DNA of 9,017 bases from NCBI GenBank assembly GCA_007116195.1, contig SKIX01000146.1, positions 1-9,017 on the forward strand, read 5' to 3'. The DNA is from Marinospirillum sp. (lineage in GTDB: Bacteria > Pseudomonadota > Gammaproteobacteria > Pseudomonadales > Halomonadaceae). This document shows positions 1 through 6,124 of this stretch, piece by piece. The notes under the pieces are model-generated. The model saw nothing but the letters and a program-made list of their open reading frames with translations, was not told the DNA's origin and made no database searches. The translations under genes and the position numbers were made by a program. Position 1 is the first letter of the stretch. Each line of letters opens with the position of its first letter.

Positions 1-237
1 GAAAACAAAGTAGAAACAACCATCAATGCTTTAGATGGTTTGCGCCAAGAAGTAGAAGAGCTAAGAGCTGAGAATGCTGACCTTAAAGAAGAGAAGCGTG
101 CCTGGGAAGAAAAGCTGGGTGGTTTGCTGGAAAAATTCAGCTCCTTAGATCAGGCTGCTAACAGCTCATCTCAGGCCGCTGCAGAAGCTAATGAACCAGA
201 AACCGAGCAGCCTGTTCAAGCTTCTAGCTGGTCTTAA
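1..237 (+). CDS. zapB: Cell division protein ZapB-like, 5'-truncated by window edge
   Basis: The frame is open from base 1 to the TAA at 235-237, giving 78 residues; the true start lies outside the window. ZapB is a small cytoplasmic coiled-coil protein that works with ZapA and FtsZ at the division ring. The visible part opens with KVETTINALDGLRQEVEELR, matching the E. coli ZapB stretch [20 protein letters not shown]. It then has ENADLKEEKRAWEEKLGGLL, matching the ZapB C-terminus [20 protein letters not shown]. By this alignment about 9 N-terminal residues are missing, and the coil is some three heptads shorter than in E. coli. After the coil (about residues 1-52) comes a tail of about 26 residues rich in Ala, Ser, Gln and Glu that E. 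coli ZapB lacks. A TTG at 40-42 could start a shorter product, but the homology extends upstream of it. Other short coiled-coil families could look similar, so the name is probable rather than certain. Confidence 0.72.
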   Translation, partial: ENKVETTINALDGLRQEVEELRAENADLKEEKRAWEEKLGGLLEKFSSLDQAANSSSQAAAEANEPETEQPVQASSWS

Positions 238-244
238 GCAGGCT
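209..244. other. Imperfect inverted repeat spanning two convergent stop codons
   Basis: The 12-base arms at 209-220 and 233-244 match at 10 of 12 positions, with the outer six (AGCCTG / CAGGCT) perfect and a 12-base loop between. The TAA of the zapB-like gene (235-237) lies in the right arm, and the rimI stop (224-226) lies in the loop. On either strand one of the two mismatches would become a G-U pair in RNA. The position suggests a bidirectional 3'-end structure for convergent transcripts. Neither side carries a T-tract, so it is not a standard intrinsic terminator; it could also be chance within coding sequence. Confidence 0.3.
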
Positions 245-676
245 AAGCGACATTAGCAGGGCGTCTTCTTTGCCAGTTGGGCTTGCCTGACTGGCATAGT
301 AGTTTTTGCGGCGCCCATCCTGAATAAACCCCTGCTTCTGGTAAAGGGCCAAGGCAGCGCTATTGCTTGCGCGCACTTCCAGCAGCAGACGCTCTGCCTG
401 CTTTGCTCTGGCCTGCTGTTCAGCAAAAACCAACAACCGCTTGGCTAAACCCTGCTGGCGCAGTGATTTAGCAACCAACAAGTACAAAACCTCTAACTCT
501 AAATAACCCTCTCTTAAAGCCAGAACGGCCACTAGCTGATGCTTGTGATAAAGACCGAACACTTCACCCGCCTGAACACTGGAATGCCAAGCAGCTTCAG
601 ACCAGGCTAGAGGGTCTTCTGCTGCCAGGCCCAAAACATCGGGCAAATGATGTGGCTTCAACGCAAGAATCGACAT
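224..676 (-). CDS. rimI: RimI, N-alpha-acetyltransferase of ribosomal protein S18
   Basis: This 150-residue GNAT-fold enzyme would transfer acetyl from acetyl-CoA to the N-terminal alanine of ribosomal protein S18 (E. coli RimI is 148 residues). The acetyl-CoA loop is RQQGLAKRLL (residues 73-82), with Ala where most members have the second Gly. The core is LEVRASNSAALALY (99-112): Glu100 and Tyr112 have the spacing of the RimI catalytic base and acid. RRKNYY (122-127) and EDALLMSL (137-144) are typical of RimI, and WSE (25-27) matches its N-terminal substrate region. ATG at 676-674 is the start; an in-frame TTG six bases upstream is unlikely. TAAGG, seven bases before the ATG, is a plausible ribosome binding site and overlaps the stop of the psi-like gene, so translation may be coupled. 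The 3' end overlaps the convergent zapB-like gene by 14 bp. The holD-rimI order is the same as in E. coli. Confidence 0.9.
   Translation of the reverse strand: MSILALKPHHLPDVLGLAAEDPLAWSEAAWHSSVQAGEVFGLYHKHQLVAVLALREGYLELEVLYLLVAKSLRQQGLAKRLLVFAEQQARAKQAERLLLEVRASNSAALALYQKQGFIQDGRRKNYYASQASPTGKEDALLMSLSLLKTS
271..307 (+). terminator. Candidate intrinsic terminator for the zapB-like gene, inside rimI
   Basis: A perfect 7-bp inverted repeat, TGCCAGT (271-277) and ACTGGCA (290-296), encloses 12 bases that can add about three inner G-C pairs. On the + strand it is followed by TAGTAG and then five T's (303-307). It lies 34 bp past the zapB stop, so it would end that transcript. It sits within the antisense of the rimI 3' coding region. 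The six-base gap between stem and T-run is wider than usual, so the call is tentative. Confidence 0.35.
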
Positions 677-685
677 AACCAAGCC

Positions 686-1441
686 TTACCCCCAGAGCAA
701 AGGGCTACTTGCAAAGCGGGCACGCAAGCCCTGGGCACCCGCCTGCTGCCAAAAGGTCTGTTTAAGGGCTGGCTGCTGAAACAGCTGACTCAAACTGGGG
801 GCAGCATACTGCTCAGGCAGTGGCAAGTTAGCCACCTGACCGAGCAGGCCTGGCAAGCGTTCGCCGAGTAAAAGCAAAGCCACAGGGGGGCGTTGAAACT
901 GAGCACCTGTTAAAAAAGCAGCCAAGCTGAGCCCCAGCTCCTTTTCATCGCCCTGATCAAGAGGCACCCCAGCCAAAGGCCAAGAGAAATAATGCTGCGA
1001 AACCAGGCCGATGGGCTGCGGATAAAGCGCTCGAATCAAGTTTTGTACCAGGGTCACCGCTTCATGCGTTAGCACTTCATGAGCTGAGCGCTCAGCCACC
1101 AGCTGCCAGCCATTAGCTAACATCCAAACATCCGCTTGCAAGGGTTCAGCCTGGGCTGGAGCTGCCTCAACAGCAGGCACCGCTGTGGCTGTGGCTGGGG
1201 TTGCGACTGCTGCTGCGGGGGGAGCAGTTTTAGCCCCAACCTCCGCTTTGCCAGTCGATTGCTGAGGCGCTAACTCCAACTCAGCCCGCAAGCGCTGCTT
1301 GGCTTGGGGTTGAGTTGCTGCCTGAGGCCAATCACATTGCTGACTAGGTGCAGCACCCGGCAACCGCTTACGGGGCACCCACAGCGTAACACCCAGCTGC
1401 TGCAGCCTTGCATAGCGAGTTAAAGCACCCAGCTCAGACAT
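686..1441 (-). CDS. holD: Divergent DNA polymerase III psi subunit (HolD-like)
   Basis: This 251-residue protein would be the psi subunit, the clamp-loader accessory that joins the gamma/tau complex to chi and so to SSB. The N-terminus RYARLQQLGVTLWVPRKRLPGA (residues 9-30) resembles the E. coli psi start RDWQLQQLGITQWSLRRPGA, the segment known to contact the clamp loader. The C-terminal PSLSQLFQQPALKQTFWQQ (215-233) resembles psi's SPALTDLRANPTARAALWQQ. Between them, residues about 31-102 form an Ala/Pro/Gln-rich stretch that is probably disordered, which makes the protein almost twice the 137 residues of E. coli psi. Elongated, poorly conserved psi proteins are known in pseudomonads. Position supports the call: rimI follows after 9 nt, as in E. 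coli. The start lies 11 nt after the leuA stop and has no good ribosome binding site, so coupling to leuA translation is possible. Many annotations would call this hypothetical. Confidence 0.68.
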   Translation of the reverse strand: MSELGALTRYARLQQLGVTLWVPRKRLPGAAPSQQCDWPQAATQPQAKQRLRAELELAPQQSTGKAEVGAKTAPPAAAVATPATATAVPAVEAAPAQAEPLQADVWMLANGWQLVAERSAHEVLTHEAVTLVQNLIRALYPQPIGLVSQHYFSWPLAGVPLDQGDEKELGLSLAAFLTGAQFQRPPVALLLLGERLPGLLGQVANLPLPEQYAAPSLSQLFQQPALKQTFWQQAGAQGLRARFASSPLLWG

Positions 1442-1452
1442 AAGAATGAGCT

Positions 1453-3000
1453 TTACACCCCTTCTTTCTGAGGGTGGGTGCGCTCAGTTTGATTGGTTAA
1501 GGCATTCAGGGCATTGATATAAGCCTTAGCCGAAGCAATGACAATATCGGTATCAGCCCCCAGACCATTAACGATTCGGCCACCTCGTGCCAAGCGGACC
1601 GTCACCTCACCTTGAGAGTCCGTGCCCGAGGTGATCGCATTCACCGAATAAAGCTCCAGTTCAGCCTGGCTTTGCACTAAACTTTCAATCGCTTTATAAA
1701 CAGCATCGACAGGGCCTGAGCCTTCAGACTCCGCTTTTTTCTCTTGGCCTTCAACATTCAACACCAATTGCGCTACCGGTGTTTCACCTGTTTTAGACTG
1801 CACTTCCAAGGCAATGAGTTGTACATGCTCAGCTGCGGCAGCAGCTCGCGTGTCCGTTACCAAGGCCTGCAAGTCTTCATCATAGATTTCGTGTTTTTTA
1901 TCAGCCAACTGTTTAAACAAAGTAAAGGCGGTATTCAGCTCCTGCTCGGTACCAAAGTTAATGCCTAACTCCTGCAAACGGGTTCGAAACGCATTCCGGC
2001 CTGAGTGCTTACCCAGTACGATCGAGTTCGTATGCCAACCCACATCTTCCGCTTTCATAATTTCATAGGTTTCACGGTGCTTAAGCACGCCATCCTGGTG
2101 AATGCCTGACTCGTGAGCAAAAGCATTTTTACCCACAATGGCTTTGTTAGGCTGCACAGGAAAGCCAGTAACCGTAGACACCAAGCGCGAAGTCGGCACG
2201 ATAAATTGTGGATCGATGCCCGTTTCCACATCAAAAGCATCCGCACGGGTACGAACCGCCATGACAATTTCTTCCAAGGAAGCATTACCGGCACGTTCAC
2301 CCAAACCATTAATCGTACACTCAATTTGTCGTGCACCAGCCTGAACAGCAGCCAAGGAATTAGCTACGGCCAAACCCAGGTCATTATGGCAGTGCACAGA
2401 GAAGATGGCCTTATCACTGTTAGGCACACGCTCAATCAGCTGGCGCATCTGCTCAGCATAGAGTTCGGGAATAGCATAGCCAACAGTGTCGGGTATGTTA
2501 ATGGTGCGCGCACCTGCATCGATGGCGGCTTCTACAATACGGCACAGGAAGTCTAAGTCTGAGCGACCAGCATCCTCACAGGAAAACTCAACATCATCGA
2601 TCAGATTACGTGCTTGCTTAACCGCACGAACAGCCTGCTCCACCACCTGCTCAGGCTCCATCTGCAGCTTATACTTCATGTGGATAGGGCTGGTCGCAAT
2701 AAACGTATGAATACGACCCAAAGCAGCTGGCTTAAGCGCTTCAGCAGCTCGTTCAATATCAGCAGGTAAAGCGCGCGATAGCGAGCAAACCCGGGATTCT
2801 TTAACAGCTTCAGCCACAGCTTTAACCGCTTCAAAATCACCTTCACTGGCAATCGCAAACCCCGCCTCTATAACATCCACACGCATTTTTTCCAGCATTT
2901 TGGCAATACGAACTTTTTCATCCTTGGTCATGGAAGCGCCTGGGCTTTGCTCGCCATCGCGCAAGGTGGTATCAAAAATAACTAATTGTTCTTTACTCAT
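1453..3000 (-). CDS. leuA: 2-isopropylmalate synthase LeuA
   Basis: LeuA condenses acetyl-CoA with 2-ketoisovalerate to 2-isopropylmalate, the first committed step of leucine synthesis, in the cytoplasm. The 515-residue product is of the E. coli type (523), not the longer type. The TIM-barrel signature [13 protein letters not shown] (residues 9-21) carries the catalytic Arg and a metal-binding Asp. HCHND (203-207) supplies the metal-binding His pair, and [11 protein letters not shown] (231-241) is the second family signature. HESGIHQDG (296-304) and GKHSGR (330-335) follow in the linker subdomains. The C-terminal part (about 375-510), with GSGPVDA (427-433), is the regulatory domain that binds leucine for feedback inhibition. 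I chose ATG 3000-2998 because homology begins there and CGGAG lies nine bases upstream. A longer frame to 3051 adds 17 residues without support. The gene lies behind a leucine-rich leader ORF with its own promoter and has no visible terminator before the psi-like gene. Confidence 0.97.
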   Translation of the reverse strand: MSKEQLVIFDTTLRDGEQSPGASMTKDEKVRIAKMLEKMRVDVIEAGFAIASEGDFEAVKAVAEAVKESRVCSLSRALPADIERAAEALKPAALGRIHTFIATSPIHMKYKLQMEPEQVVEQAVRAVKQARNLIDDVEFSCEDAGRSDLDFLCRIVEAAIDAGARTINIPDTVGYAIPELYAEQMRQLIERVPNSDKAIFSVHCHNDLGLAVANSLAAVQAGARQIECTINGLGERAGNASLEEIVMAVRTRADAFDVETGIDPQFIVPTSRLVSTVTGFPVQPNKAIVGKNAFAHESGIHQDGVLKHRETYEIMKAEDVGWHTNSIVLGKHSGRNAFRTRLQELGINFGTEQELNTAFTLFKQLADKKHEIYDEDLQALVTDTRAAAAAEHVQLIALEVQSKTGETPVAQLVLNVEGQEKKAESEGSGPVDAVYKAIESLVQSQAELELYSVNAITSGTDSQGEVTVRLARGGRIVNGLGADTDIVIASAKAYINALNALTNQTERTHPQKEGV

Positions 3001-3009
3001 GGTGTTTAT

Positions 3010-3014
3010 CTCCG
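3010..3014 (-). promoter_or_regulatory. Ribosome binding site that fixes the leuA start
   Basis: On the minus strand CGGAG precedes the ATG at 3000-2998 by nine bases. No comparable site precedes the in-frame ATG at 3051, which settles the shorter 515-residue LeuA. Confidence 0.75.
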
Positions 3015-3030
3015 AGTGACACGACCCAGT

Positions 3031-3072
3031 TAAGGCTGTATCAGCATTCAATTAGATAGAAGTAAGGCTGTA
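3031..3072. repeat. Short direct repeat between attenuator and leuA
   Basis: TAAGGCTGTA occurs at 3031-3040 and again at 3063-3072. Both copies are preceded by AG or AGT, so the repeats read AGTTAAGGCTGTA and AGTAAGGCTGTA. They lie between the T-tract of the leader and the leuA ribosome binding site, so the RNA would carry two copies of TACAGCCTTA. The function is unknown; a small local duplication or a regulator/RNA target would both fit. Confidence 0.4.
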
Positions 3073-3081
3073 AATGAAAAC

Positions 3082-3136
3082 AAAAAAACTACGATGCCCT
3101 AAGGCAGGAACGGTGTTCAGGCTGCGTTATAGCAGC
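3082..3136 (-). terminator. Putative leu attenuator: stem-loops plus T-tract
   Basis: Reading the minus strand just past the leader peptide: GCTGC/GCAGC (arms 3132-3136 and 3121-3125) is a perfect 5-bp stem with the leader stop codon in its loop. GAAC-ACC-GTTC follows as a small hairpin. TGCC-TTAG-GGCA (3106-3095) is a 4-bp stem that ACCG/CG..GT can lengthen imperfectly, and then come seven T's (3088-3082) followed by GTTTTC. TAGGGC in the last stem is also fully complementary to GCCCTA inside the leucine-codon run, so competing pairings exist. The T-tract is 45 nt past the leader stop and 82 nt before leuA. The stems are short by hand inspection, so the terminator itself is less certain than the leader. 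Confidence 0.5.
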
Positions 3137-3243
3137 TTGCTAAGGAGTAGGGCTGGAAGAAGAGCAAATAGAGAGGGAGCCGACACACGAGGAGCGTGGC
3201 TAAATGTTCGTCTAAAAGTTCGATCAGGTAATACGCAATTCAT
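3127..3243 (-). CDS. leuL: Leucine-rich leader peptide upstream of leuA
   Basis: A 38-codon frame, ATG at 3243-3241 to TAA at 3129-3127, ends in LFALLPALLLSKLL: eight leucines in the last 14 codons, nine in all. The leucine codons include three CTA and three CTT and only one CTG; a run of CTA CTC CTT sits in the middle. A cluster of leucine codons in a short ORF between promoter and leuA is the hallmark of ribosome-mediated attenuation, as in enterobacterial leuL. When charged tRNA-Leu is scarce the ribosome would stall here and change the folding of the downstream RNA. An in-frame ATG at 3255-3253 would give 42 codons. Neither start has a strong ribosome binding site (GGA lies three bases before the inner ATG), so the exact start is open. 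The peptide has no similarity I recognise to E. coli LeuL apart from the leucine run. A second frame also holds some leucines but lacks a good start. Confidence 0.7.
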   Translation of the reverse strand: MNCVLPDRTFRRTFSHAPRVSAPSLFALLPALLLSKLL

Positions 3244-3286
3244 GATTCCAGCCATTTAATCAAAGAGGGATTGAGATGACACTTTG

Positions 3287-3315
3287 ACTATAACCAGTGG
3301 CTCGACATTTGCCAA
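3287..3315 (-). promoter_or_regulatory. Sigma70 promoter of the leu leader/leuA transcript
   Basis: TTGGCA (3315-3310) and TATAGT (3292-3287) each match the sigma70 consensus hexamers at five of six bases and are separated by exactly 17 bp. Transcription would begin near 3280, some 25-40 nt before the leader ORF and about 280 nt before leuA. It lies in the gap after the metallophosphoesterase gene, so leuA need not depend on the upstream chemoreceptor transcript. Confidence 0.72.
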
Positions 3316-3382
3316 GAGGCGGCTTTCTATTGGTTTAATTAACATAGCTTTCAAACCTGCTTTCAACATCCTTCCGTAACGC

Positions 3383-4030
3383 TTAATCACCAAACGGCCA
3401 GTCCAGCACCAAAGGCGGGTTAAGGCCTGGGTCTCCCCAGCGGCAGCTACTAGCATTAACACTAACCCAGGGGCGAGTGGCCGTTGCCTCTACCACCCCA
3501 TAACCCTCATGAATATGACCAAAGAGGTGAAGCCGGAGATCTGGCAGGCGCGGTAAGCGTTGAGCCAGCGCTTCACAACCTGCGTGGACACCAGTAGCCG
3601 TTAAATCTGCCAAGCCAAAAGGTGGCCCATGTGTAATCAGAAGTTGAGTGGATTCTGGAATAGCTTGCCACTGCGCTTGCATTTCTTGACCGCGTGCGCC
3701 CATAAAAGCATAGTCAAAAAAGCGCGGTGTCCAAGGGCTACCATAGAGTGTTAAGCCTTCAAGAGTGACGCTGGAGTCTTGCAGGTAGTGCGACTGCTCA
3801 GCAAACAAAGCTCTGGCCGCTTGGGGTTCATCTTCAAACAAGAGGTCATGGTTGCCTGCAATCAACACCTTGTGCCGATGAGGCTGCTGCTGAAACCAGT
3901 CAGCAAAAGCCTGAAGTTCTTCCCAGCTGTGGCCTGAGCTAAAATCACCGGCATGAATTAGAAGATCACCCGGTGGCAACTTTAACTCTTCATGACGCCC
4001 ATGGGTGTCGCTAATCAAGACCAGACGCAT
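3383..4030 (-). CDS. Calcineurin-like metallophosphoesterase, MPPED/UPF0046-like
   Basis: This 215-residue cytoplasmic protein has the complete dinuclear metal site of calcineurin-like phosphoesterases: DTH (residues 8-10), HAGD (26-29), GNHD (59-62), THGPP (133-137) and GHIH (171-174). LYGSPWTPRFFDYAF (95-109), GHIHEGYG (171-178) and NASSC..G.....PPLVLD (192-210) are characteristic of the MPPED1/MPPED2 (239FB) family, whose animal members hydrolyse cyclic nucleotides weakly. The bacterial substrate is not known, and I do not assign one. No signal peptide is visible. The start at 4030 is supported by GGGAG, six bases before the ATG. It lies 23 nt behind the chemoreceptor gene and is probably co-transcribed with it. 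No clear terminator follows; the leu promoter lies 68 bp past its stop. The family call is firm, the function open. Confidence 0.9.
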   Translation of the reverse strand: MRLVLISDTHGRHEELKLPPGDLLIHAGDFSSGHSWEELQAFADWFQQQPHRHKVLIAGNHDLLFEDEPQAARALFAEQSHYLQDSSVTLEGLTLYGSPWTPRFFDYAFMGARGQEMQAQWQAIPESTQLLITHGPPFGLADLTATGVHAGCEALAQRLPRLPDLRLHLFGHIHEGYGVVEATATRPWVSVNASSCRWGDPGLNPPLVLDWPFGD

Positions 4031-4053
4031 CCTTTTCTCCCTTGTTTAAAAGC

Positions 4054-5919
4054 TTACACCTTAAAGCGGTCCGTTAACTCACGCAAATGACTGACACGAG
4101 TACGCAAGGCTTGAGTTCGCTCCCGTGAAGCCTCGGCTTGCTCCGACAACCCTTCAGAAACACAGCGAATTTTTTCTGTATTGCTACTTATCTCGGATGT
4201 TACTGCATTTTGCTGTTCCACAGCACTGGCAATCTGGGAGGCCATATCACTGATTTGGGTATTGGCCTGATCAATACTCTGCAACCTTTGTGTCGCCTGT
4301 TCGCTACCTTGAACGCTTTCACCCGCCTGTTGATGACAGGTTTGCATACGTTTAACAACCGCTTCTGTGGAAGCCTGCAAGCGCGTAATCATTTCTCTAA
4401 TTTCTTCAGTCGCGGCATGGGTTCTTTGTGACAAGGCTCGCACCTCATCAGCGACCACTGCAAAACCTCGCCCTTGGTCGCCCGCTCGGGCTGCCTCTAT
4501 CGCGGCATTCAAGGCTAATAAGTTCGTTTGCTCAGCCACACCTTGAATGGTCACCAAAATACCTGTGATTTCCTGCACCTGTTGGTCAACATCACCTAGG
4601 CTTTGCATACCCAGGTCAAGCTGCTCCGCCAGCCCCCGCGTTGCTTCCCGGTTGGTTTCAACTAAACGTAAACCAGCACGGGTTGAACTGGCAGCTTCCT
4701 GCGCTTGCGCAGCTGTATTTTCAGCGTTGCCTGCTATTTCTCCAGTAGCCGCTGCCATTTGATGCGCTGCACTGGCTAGCTGGGTAATTTCCATTTGCTG
4801 AGCAGCCAGCTCTTCTAAATTACGTTTAGATTGACGCTCCCCTGCTTCCGCATCCTGGTCTATTTCTCGTGTTAAAGCAGCAACCTGGGTAATCAGCTCC
4901 TGCAAGCGCTCAACAAAACGGTTAAACGAAGCACTCATGCGACCAAATTCATCTTCTTTGTCCGCTTGTAAGCGGCGCGTTAAGTCGGCCTCGCCTTGAG
5001 CAATATTCGACAAAGCGGCAGCTAAACGTTTAAGTGGCCGTAGTTGATAACGTACCAGTAAAAACAAGAGCCCGCAGCTCACCAGAATAATCAATAAAGA
5101 AAACAAAGCGACCTGCCAAGCCAAATGAACCAAACCAGCACGAGCCTGCTGGGCATCGACTAGTAACAGGAAGCGCCAACCAGCATCAGGCAAGTACACA
5201 CTCGACGCATACCAGTAGCGACCAGCATAACGAACTTCTGTTAACTCACCGGCAGGCGGCAGCTGTCCACTGCTTAAATGCGAACCTGCCGAAGTACGTA
5301 AATAACTTGTGTCGGGGTGCGCCAATAACTGCTCTTGGTCATCCAGCATCCAAAGCTGAGAACTCCAACGCATTTCAGCAGCCAAGAGGTCAGCAACAAT
5401 GCCGCCAATACTTAAATCACCGGCGAGCACCTCTGTAGGGGCAGCCTCTAGAGGAACAGCAAGCGACATCACGAGATCACCGCTGCCTGCATCAACATAA
5501 GGGGGTGTAATGACAAGATCACCAGCGGCCCTGGCTTGTTGATACCAGGGCCGTGTACGTGCATCAAAGCCCGCGGGCAGTTCTACTTGAGGGCGCGACT
5601 GAACCATAGCACCCGTCCCAGTACCTATATAAACCAGATCAAACCCGCCTGCTCGCCGTACCAGAGTCAAGGGGTCTTCCCAGGCAGAAGGGTTATTGGG
5701 CAGCTCAGCTGCGGCTGCCTGCAGCAAATCAGACTTACTCTCTAACCAGCTATTAGCGATATCTCGGGTTAAGTTTAAATGACTGTGCATTTCGCTTTGT
5801 ACAGCCTGGTTCACTTCACGTTGAAGCAGATTGCCAGCAAGAAAGCTTAAGAGTGCCAAGGCCAACAACAAAAGCCCAGCAACAGAGAAAAGAAGCTTGT
5901 TCTGAAAGTTCAGTTGCAT
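4054..5919 (-). CDS. Methyl-accepting chemotaxis protein with dCache sensor
   Basis: This 621-residue inner-membrane chemoreceptor would bind a ligand in the periplasm and control CheA through CheW. TM1 is about residues 9-30, the dCache_1 domain about 35-258, TM2 about 266-290, and HAMP about 291-343 (RPLKRL, then a DEFGRM element at 323-328). The signalling domain follows, with the conserved tip [18 protein letters not shown] (463-480) and [13 protein letters not shown] (482-494). About 140 residues from tip to C-terminus suggest the 40-heptad class. In the sensor, FDARTRPWY (118-126), TPPYVD (139-143 region) and AGDLS (167-170 region) match the dCache amino-acid-binding motif of PctA-type receptors, except that the first Tyr is Phe118. 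The C-terminus has no NWETF-like CheR tether. The start ATG at 5919 precedes a textbook TM1, but the ribosome binding site is weak (GGGG nine bases upstream). No sigma28 promoter was found. The ligand is probably an amino acid or related amine or carboxylate, which is inference. Confidence 0.95.
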   Translation of the reverse strand: MQLNFQNKLLFSVAGLLLLALALLSFLAGNLLQREVNQAVQSEMHSHLNLTRDIANSWLESKSDLLQAAAAELPNNPSAWEDPLTLVRRAGGFDLVYIGTGTGAMVQSRPQVELPAGFDARTRPWYQQARAAGDLVITPPYVDAGSGDLVMSLAVPLEAAPTEVLAGDLSIGGIVADLLAAEMRWSSQLWMLDDQEQLLAHPDTSYLRTSAGSHLSSGQLPPAGELTEVRYAGRYWYASSVYLPDAGWRFLLLVDAQQARAGLVHLAWQVALFSLLIILVSCGLLFLLVRYQLRPLKRLAAALSNIAQGEADLTRRLQADKEDEFGRMSASFNRFVERLQELITQVAALTREIDQDAEAGERQSKRNLEELAAQQMEITQLASAAHQMAAATGEIAGNAENTAAQAQEAASSTRAGLRLVETNREATRGLAEQLDLGMQSLGDVDQQVQEITGILVTIQGVAEQTNLLALNAAIEAARAGDQGRGFAVVADEVRALSQRTHAATEEIREMITRLQASTEAVVKRMQTCHQQAGESVQGSEQATQRLQSIDQANTQISDMASQIASAVEQQNAVTSEISSNTEKIRCVSEGLSEQAEASRERTQALRTRVSHLRELTDRFKV

Positions 5920-5937
5920 AGCGGCTGCCCCGGGAGG

Positions 5938-5960
5938 TTGATGACTCGCTTGGTCATGAA
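5938..5960. repeat. Inverted repeat upstream of the chemoreceptor gene
   Basis: TTGATGAC (5938-5945) and GTCATGAA (5953-5960) are complementary at seven of eight positions with a 7-bp spacer; the inner ATGAC/GTCAT is perfect. It lies 18 bp before the chemoreceptor ATG, so it could be an operator or a hairpin in the 5' leader. Nearby, TTTAAGT is repeated at 5962-5968 and 5974-5980. I do not recognise a specific regulator site. Confidence 0.35.
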
Positions 5961-6042
5961 GTTTAAGTTGCCTTTTAAGTGATAGTTCAAGTCCAACAAA
6001 AAAACAAAGTTAAACAGCCAGGGATTACATTGCTATTAAGGG

Positions 6043-6071
6043 TTGGGTCGCTCAGTGCAATCGGCTAAGAT
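6043..6071 (+). promoter_or_regulatory. Weak candidate promoter for rapA
   Basis: TTGGGT (6043-6048) and TAAGAT (6066-6071) are spaced by 17 bp and match the sigma70 hexamers at three and four of six bases. The start of transcription would fall near 6078, about 47 nt before the rapA ATG. The rest of the 205-bp divergent region shows nothing stronger in this direction. Confidence 0.28.
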
Positions 6072-6124
6072 ACCGCCCCCTTATTTACTGCTGCCTTCAA
6101 TTTGTTAAAACCAGAGGTTTTTCG

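Noticed and set aside
677..682. TTG start for rimI giving 152 residues
   Set aside because: The ATG two codons later is the better start and has TAAGG at proper spacing; the extension adds nothing recognisable.
1442..1490. CACCC...GGGTG inverted repeat at the end of leuA as a terminator
   Set aside because: The stem is short, lies partly in the leuA coding end, and is followed by TAAAGCTC rather than a T-tract.
2113..2556. 147-codon + strand frame inside leuA
   Set aside because: It is antisense to a highly conserved catalytic part of leuA and has no known motifs or start signals.
3001..3051. N-terminal extension of LeuA by 17 residues
   Set aside because: The ATG at 3051 has no ribosome binding site and the added residues have no counterpart in LeuA; CGGAG and the homology start both support ATG 3000.
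3074..3259. 61-codon + strand frame opposite the leu leader
   Set aside because: It is antisense to the leader peptide and attenuator, is rich in Arg/Lys without recognisable motifs, and the minus-strand leader explains the region better.
3256..3462. 68-codon minus-strand frame across the end of the phosphoesterase and the leu promoter
   Set aside because: Its first half is an out-of-frame copy of the phosphoesterase 3' end; an inner ATG at 3369 has GGAAGG directly abutting it with no spacing. No motif seen.
5920..6060. Flagellar sigma28 promoter before the chemoreceptor gene
   Set aside because: I looked for TAAA with a GCCGATAA-like element about 15 bp downstream on the minus strand and did not find one.
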